From Musa acuminata AAA Group (Eukaryota; Streptophyta; Magnoliopsida; Zingiberales; Musaceae): DNA of 64,000 nucleotides. Shown piece after piece: positions 58,391-64,000 of this stretch; position 1 is the first letter of the stretch, and each line of letters begins with the position of its first letter. Under the pieces are notes generated by a model, which was not told the origin of the DNA, searched no databases, and was given only the letters and a program-made list of their open reading frames with translations. The stretch is taken from contig NC_088357.1 of assembly GCF_036884655.1 (NCBI RefSeq), positions 8,419,001-8,483,000 of the forward strand, read 5' to 3'. The position numbers and the translations under genes are program-made.

Positions 58391-59107
58391 GACAAGATAA
58401 GCTAACAAGAGAGTAATTAAATGGCAATGATTCATTCTGCTCGAGAAAACAATGCAGGCTGGCGTTGACATTGATGCATGATTGGTGGATACTTCCCAAA
58501 AGAGAGCATGTCGAAACCCAACCCTTGTCTATTTCTTTAAGGTGAAAGAGAAGCTTTGACTAACTACTAATCAACACCCACTTCATGTCAACATCCATTA
58601 AGTAGCAGTGAACATTCTAATCAGAAGAGCTCAAGGGTCCACAAAGATACCAAGTAACGAAGACAAAGTCAACTCTTGCGTTTGTGCATTGCAGTGCAGG
58701 TGAATGGTTTGAGATCAACGGATGAATTCTCATGACGACAAGTCTCTCATTGAAATTAATATAAACCAAAGTTAAACCTATAAAAGAACCATTTGGAAAA
58801 AATTGTTTGAAGTCAAAGAGAATTCTCTTTGACTTGATCAAGATAAGGGGATGATCGTATTGCTAACATCATGTGCATGCATGCTGCCGGATCAACTACT
58901 AGACTGAATCAGAAACAAAGAGGAGAAGACACGACAGACATGCATATCGTCATCATGGCTCGACAATGGCCATATTTATATATAAGCAGAACTATATACG
59001 AATCATGTTATGTTTGATATGCCAATCGTGCCATCTTGGTGATCAACTAGATAACTCGATGATGAAAGCAGCTAATGTAGATATGAGATGTATGATGCGT
59101 AGATAGC
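58391..59107. other. Upstream remains of the SULTR relic, no gene
   Basis: No further SULTR exon is identifiable upstream of the NWQTILIG exon. Short ORFs (58617-58841 minus) show no similarity. The pseudogene is therefore 5'-truncated, or its first exons are too decayed to see. Confidence 0.5.
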
Positions 59108-59656
59108 TGATGTGGGAAACAGCCTTGAGCTGTGGCTTCGGGGCCGACGCGGTTCGGTTCGGGTCTGGACGATGGGGATCTCTCTGGGGCCTTCCTCGAG
59201 CCCGCCGAGATGGTCCGATCGAGACGGGGTGGCCGCTTTCTCCGGGCAAGAACTCATCGCCTGCGCGTCCCGCGGGGACCTTCGACTTCGCACCTGCACA
59301 AAGGTCGGGTCGGGAAGCTCGACCCAACCCCTCCGACGATCAAGTCAGTTGATGTGAAGGGGATTTCAGATGAAGAAGTCTTTTTTGTGCGTCTCTCTCT
59401 CCCTCATTTTCTCTCCTGATGAACGAGAGGGTATTTATATGGAAGCTTACTACTTCATGAGCTGCCCGCTTGCAAGGGGCAGACTGGTAGCGTCTGACAC
59501 TTATGTTAGCGTGGCGTGAAGAATTGAGCTTGAGCATGGTGTTAATGTGCCTCGGTCGACGTTCCGATCTGCATTAACCAGGTGATGTCGCGTCGATCGA
59601 GATGTGAGGCGTCATCTGACGTCAGTCGAGTCTTATCATAATTACTATTCTCATCA
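59108..59656 (-). mobile_element. Probable solo LTR (549 bp)
   Basis: Begins TGATGTGGG and ends CTCATCA, giving TG...CA ends with a 5-bp inverted match (TGATG/CATCA). Flanks are ATAGC (59103-59107) and ATATC (59657-59661), a target duplication with one mismatch. Read on the minus strand it has an LTR-like order: U3, then a TATAAATAC core promoter (about 59434-59442), then a leader and GC-rich U5. No internal coding domain is present. ORFs at 59043-59357 on both strands are products of its GC-rich half. Confidence 0.6.
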
Positions 59657-59661
59657 ATATC

Positions 59662-60519
59662 TAAATCAGTGTATACTTGGCCATTAATTTAAGAGCTAAT
59701 TAACCCTACATCTTATGAAGGGTCGCTTCTTCTTCGCTTGCCGTCATCATGCTGGAATAGTTTTCTCCTAATGATCTCAAAGCATTCATTCCATAGATAA
59801 ATGATGCATCACCTATGATAGGAACAGCCTGGATATATGGTTTCGTATATCCAAACATTGTACTTGGGTATCTTTTCCTTGCAAGAAGTTAAACGAATGG
59901 AATGCCTTTTTGATGCTTTCGGCATGCGTTAATACTCCGTCGCAGGGAGTACACCGAGTAATCAATCAGCAAACTCACTTGTAGAAGGAAGTAGTGCATA
60001 TCAGATACTAAGGACACAACAACGATCTAACGTGTTTTTGAAAAGATCCACTACTACATGCATGCATGAGGGAAGGGCAAAAAAAGATGAATGATAATAC
60101 AACGGAAATTATGAGGAAAGAGTCTTCTTGATGCAGGCCATTATCCCATTGCTGATTGGTGTGGAGGTATCAGTGGACTCCAAAACTGTTCCTATGAGCT
60201 CATGACACTGTGAGTAATACAATCATTTACTAGAGTTATTAATACGTATTATGCCATAATATAAAGTGATCTTTGAAGTGACCTAATTCTTTGAAACAGT
60301 CTCTTTTAAGTTCTGAAGTCACATTATTTGTATGCTAAATACTGTTCATCTAACCGATGCGGAAGAATACAAACTGCGGCGAACAATACATTTAATTGAT
60401 ACAGAAAGATGAACAACTTCATTAGCCATGTCTGGCCATTACATGAAGTAGCCAAGATCATCAAATTATGGGATCCATCTTCTGCATCCTCCATGAACAC
60501 CTCTCCTGGCCTCTGTACT
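59662..60519. other. Spacer downstream of the MADS gene
   Basis: AT-rich, no recognised coding sequence. The last 200 bp or so before 60520 should be the 3' UTR of the MADS gene. Confidence 0.55.
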
Positions 60520-62538
60520 TCAAGCATAGAGATTGTTTTGCTACAACGGGGTTCCTAAATAAATTCCTTGCTCACCTGCCCAATAGTGCTACGTGTGTTA
60601 TAATGTGTCGATCTCGAGTCACCTCGACGTATGGGATTCGGTACGGACTTACGTGCACCGGAGCAGCATTGCCGTCGTACGTGTTGTTGGAGGCGCCGCC
60701 GTCGTCCACGGGTAGGTGCGAGCAGGCCGCCGTCGCCTCCACCTGCTCCTGCGGCACCAGCGTGGGCAGCTCCGTCGGCGCCATGGGGTGCTGCATGCCA
60801 CACCGTCAAACACACGGCCTGAGTTCCGCGCGGGCGGGACGAGTACGAGCGAGCCGACCGGCAAATTTCCTACCTGAATCAGAGGGTAGGGCGGCGACGG
60901 GATGAGGGCGGAGAGGAGCTCCGTGGAGGTGTACGCCTGGTGCCACGACACCTCGTGCTGGCCGCTGACGAGGCATCCGGCGGTGCAGGGGTCCACCGAC
61001 AGGCCCATCCCCTGCGGGGCCATCGACTCGTAGATCCCGTGTTCCCTGCCACATCAACGCATCAATCTACGCCGTCGATTTTCGCGAGAGCTGATCATCG
61101 ATCATGATCGACGGGTTGCGGCATCTGTACCTGAGGTCCATCAAGGGATCAGAGCCGACGAAGATCTGGTGGCCGGAGTTGGTCGCCCCCTCTGGGACCC
61201 ACTGCACCATCTCGCTCCCGTATGGGTCGGGCAGCTGCTCCTGGTGCGGTTGCAGGTACATCTGAAGAAGAAGAAGAAGAAGAAGAAGAAGAAGAAGAAG
61301 AAGAAGAAGAAGAGAAGCGTGAGAAGGCATATCTACGGTTGCCAGTAATAATGTTTAGATAGCTTTCGATTACCTGGATGCTTGATGCAGAGGGATCGTA
61401 AGAAGACAGATGGTGACTCAGCAAATATTCCTGCAATCGAAACTAGAAGTGATCAAAGTTGAAGGGTTTCTATTGTACCACGCAAACAAATTAACGCTGC
61501 CTCTGGACTGACCTTTCTTGCCGTAACGCGCTGCAGGGCTTCCATGACGAACTTCTCGCATGACTCGAGATCACTCATGGACGTCAAGCTGAGAGGATCA
61601 GGTTCGAAAAATCTATTCGAGCAGACAAAAGAAAAGAAAATGTTTAGGATTTCGATAACAAAGAGGGTCCTCTGTCGCTGCCATAGTTTGGGGTTGTAGA
61701 GAACCTTAAGCGTTGTTCCGAAAGCTGTAGCTGTTGCTGATACCGACCGATCTCTTGTTGAAGCTCCTATAAATATGAGATGAAATCACGTGGAATGGAG
61801 AGAACACTAGAGAGAGAGAGAGAGAGAGAGAGAGAACAAGGTCGTTTACCTCCACGTTGGAGTTGACCACTGTAGGGCTGATTGAAAGCATCATTTGAGA
61901 GGGATCAAAGACATTAGAACTGAAACAAGTGAAAGCAAACTAAAGATCTGACACGAGAATTCAATGGTTTGGAAGGGTTACACACTTGGCCAGGGCCGCC
62001 ATGTCGTTCTCGCACTTGAGCTTCTTCAGCGCCCTGATCAAGAACTGCAAGCATGGTAGGTTATCATTTACATATATGCTAACTATTATGATTGAGAGAA
62101 GCTGATAGTTCACGAAATATGGGAGATTTACTTACCTCTCGATTCTGGATCACCCTGCATATCAAAACAAACAAAGAATTACGATCATTATAATTCATGT
62201 AAATCATAATATCTCTTGAAACCTTACCCTCCCCTATCATTCTCTGGGAGATTCACATATCTAGCAAGAACATCCTCGATCCTGAATTCTCACAATAAAT
62301 CAAATGATTAAGCCCAGTAAGATATAATCAATAAAGAGAGAAAATTTGTCGACCTTCTCCTTCCAGAGAAATGGCTGAGCCGTCCTGAGGGAGAGAACAT
62401 GATGAGGGCGATGTCGATGTCGCAGAGGATGGAGAGCTCGTAGGCCTTCTTGATGAGGCCATTGCGACGCTTTGAGAAGGTCACTTGCCGATTGGTGTTG
62501 TTCTCTATCCTCTTTATCTGCAGCTTAACTCGTCCCAT
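60520..62538 (-). CDS. MIKC*-type MADS-box transcription factor (AGL66/AGL104-like), 12 exons
   Basis: Exons, 5' to 3': 62538-62354, 62281-62228, 62154-62136, 62044-61986, 61919-61850, 61766-61705, 61612-61513, 61430-61374, 61261-61131, 61045-60874, 60790-60653, 60540-60520. They sum to 1068 nt, encoding 355 residues without a stop. The MADS domain is residues 1-61 ([20 protein letters not shown] to [17 protein letters not shown]). [14 protein letters not shown] follows and marks the MIKC* class, then a Gln-rich helical region ([21 protein letters not shown]). The C-terminal half has MVQWVPEG and a Pro-rich [13 protein letters not shown]. In Arabidopsis this class acts in pollen maturation. 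The last exon (QNNLYA-stop) is inferred only from splice signals; read-through past 60653 is the alternative end. The start is followed by the canonical MADS sequence and is secure. Confidence 0.93.
61263..61313 (-). repeat. (TTC)n microsatellite forming a 3' splice-site tract
   Basis: On the coding strand a run of about 17 TTC/CTT triplets ends directly in CTTCAG, the acceptor of MADS exon 9 at 61261. The repeat is the polypyrimidine tract of that intron. Confidence 0.85.
61809..61834 (-). repeat. (CT)n microsatellite inside MADS intron 5
   Basis: About 26 bp of CT repeat within an 83-bp intron (61849-61767) on the coding strand. Confidence 0.9.
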
Positions 62539-62623
62539 GATCCAAGATAAGCAAGCAGATACAGGACGATGCAAGGAGTCTCTAAAAAGAACAGTGGGAG
62601 GGAGCAAGAGATGTAAACAGCTT

Positions 62624-62648
62624 GAGAGAGAGAGAGAGAGAGAGAGAG
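62624..62648 (-). repeat. (CT)n tract upstream of the MADS start
   Basis: About 25 bp of CT on the coding strand, 86 bp upstream of the ATG, probably in the 5' UTR. Confidence 0.9.
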
Positions 62649-62989
62649 GGGATGGCTTTGCGTGGGATGTGGAGAGAAGGCGAAGGAGAGAGATTTTAGA
62701 AGCTCGTATGCCGGGAAGCAATTCCGCTTCGACAACAACGGCTGGCTTCAAACCGAGCAGTGCGTTGTCTACCCGTTCGAGCGAACCCGTCGTTAACGCC
62801 AGGTCGTTCGAGTCTATGATGGTCCGAACAGGTCCCGAATCAACGTTCAATCAAAAAGCCGGTAACTGTTGCGGGTTACTCTGAATGGTAGAACTACCGT
62901 TTACGAGTTACCCAACTAAGCGACGTAATTTGCTGTGCACAGATGTTGAGGCGTACGGATATAGCTGTCATGTTAACAAGGCCGGTCCA

Positions 62990-63085
62990 AATAAGGCCCA
63001 CAGTAGCAATTGGTAGGCCACGGCAAAGCCCGCTCTCAAAAAGGGGCCCCCCGCCCGACTCGTTCCCGTTCTTACCCTAAACGCC
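62990..63085 (+). promoter_or_regulatory. Promoter-like segment with GGCCCA and telo-box-like motifs
   Basis: Contains AAGGCCCAC (about 62993) and ACCCTAAAC (63074-63082), a permutation of the telomere repeat. Plant promoters of translation-related genes often pair such motifs. This suggests a plus-strand gene starting near 63090 and running out of the window. Confidence 0.35.
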
Positions 63086-63390
63086 TCCTCTTCCTCTTCC
63101 TCCTGCTCCGCATTCCTCGCCCGCCCGCTCAGCCGAATCCTCCACTGGCCGTCTCTGCCATTTCCTTCCTTCTTCCCTGTGGCCCCACTAGCGCGGCTGA
63201 GTTTCGCGCAGCTGTTCTTTCCGTCACACACCTTGGTCTGCTGTCACCACCGACCCTCAAGTCGACGCTGTTCTTGGATTCTTCTGGGCTTTCTACATTT
63301 CATCTCCATACACGTAGGTTCCTTTTGATCCCTGTGTTGTTAGCATCTGTGAAGTCATACCACAACCACACTATAGTAATTTACTTATAA
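63010..63390 (+). other. Possible 5' exon of a gene leaving the window
   Basis: A GC-rich plus-strand ORF of 126 codons, Pro/Leu/Ser-rich and without known motifs. A GT donor-like site (CACGTAGGT, about 63311) is followed by T-rich intron-like sequence. It may be a transcribed leader and not coding. The AT-rich remainder to 64000 holds nothing recognisable. Confidence 0.25.
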
Positions 63391-64000
63391 TGACCAATTT
63401 GTCATGTTATTTAGTTCATATGCGATTTCTTGTTGACTACATCATTCTAGTTGTTACTTTGTGAACTTATTGTACTTTAGGCTGAGGTAAATTTGATATT
63501 TTTTCCTAAAAAAGATAAAAAGAATTAGAAGTTGGTATATGTTTTTTTTTGCAATGCAGTTCTCTAATTTTTTCTCCATGTTAATCAAGAGATGACAATT
63601 ATGTGTTTCCACAATGTCAAAGCGAGCTCCTGAAAGCCCTTCAAGTCCTACTCTAATATTTAGCTGAATTCAACAACGCTTGAGTAAATATGTTACAATG
63701 TTTTGTGGTGCTAATTTTAATCATGTAGTTCTTGTTTCCTATAAACAGAGCTACTATGACAAGCAAAGGTGCAAATGGATTTTCGTGGCTCTTAATTGAG
63801 CATAAAATCTGAAATATACATGCGCGAAAGTTATTGTGCAGAGTTCTTGCATCAGCATTATGATAACCTCTGCTGCAGCTTGCTCGTAAGTTCCCTCTCT
63901 GGAAAGCTATTGTAGTTGTGAACTTTCAGCAAAATTTATTGTTGTAGATGTTTATGGTAATAATATTTGACAGTTAACAAGTATGACAAAGCTTGTAGTT

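Noticed and set aside
60324..60527. Minus-strand ORF with a hydrophobic tail after the MADS gene
   Set aside because: It overlaps the predicted last exon in another frame and resembles 3' UTR; no MADS-family C-terminus matches it.
62968..63231. Minus-strand ORF near the right edge
   Set aside because: Antisense to the promoter-like GC-rich segment, with no motif.

Overview
The window is nuclear DNA of a flowering plant. Its genes have many short GT-AG introns, and it carries plant-only families (AP2/ERF, FLZ, MIKC*-type MADS, type I inositol-polyphosphate 5-phosphatase, trehalose-6-phosphate phosphatase), AT-rich spacers, CT/GA microsatellites near 5' ends and within introns, LTR retrotransposon debris and an intron-containing tRNA-Tyr. 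Protein style and the copia element suggest a monocot, plausibly the banana family (Musaceae). That placement is an inference, not something shown.

Layout. 1-2100: AT microsatellite and a solo LTR with a clean 5-bp target duplication. 2125-2907 (-): plant-specific protein resembling 'syringolide-induced protein 14-1-1'. 5669-6714 (+): two-exon gene of the ERD7/senescence type. 9000-10250 (-): decayed PPR gene. 12984-14811 (-): eleven-exon trehalose-6-phosphate phosphatase. 15-26.9 kb: mostly non-coding, with a broken ERGIC3/ERV46-like first exon at 21.8 kb. 26931-28034 (-): RAP2-4-like AP2/ERF factor. 30299-34221 (-): four-exon membrane-anchored metallophosphoesterase. 35048-37461 (-): ten-exon inositol-polyphosphate 5-phosphatase. 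39.8-42.1 kb (-): decayed plastid phosphoglycerate-mutase-like gene. 46.3-47.9 kb: a large inverted duplication carrying two opposed fragments of a DUF3537-type gene. 48229-49118 (+): FLZ zinc-finger gene. 51933-52023 (-): tRNA-Tyr. 52.1-58.4 kb (-): sulfate-transporter (SULTR) pseudogene split by a defective Ty1/copia element at 52600-57454. 59108-59656: second solo LTR. 60520-62538 (-): twelve-exon MIKC*-type MADS gene. 62.9-64 kb: GC-rich promoter-like sequence, perhaps the start of a plus-strand gene that runs out of the window.

The intact genes are unrelated housekeeping, signalling and regulatory genes, as expected in plant chromosomes. They do not form an operon-like system, and I found no convincing new biological system. 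The strongest unusual structures are the DUF3537 inverted duplication (a possible hairpin-RNA source), the stepwise destruction of the SULTR gene, a phosphoglycerate mutase relic with its catalytic arginine replaced and splice sites destroyed, and microsatellites that occupy splice-critical parts of introns.

Exon boundaries were derived by hand from GT/AG sites and reading-frame continuity. They sum to whole codons for TPP, the metallophosphoesterase, the 5-phosphatase, FLZ and MADS genes. No database search was possible, so family names rest on remembered motifs.
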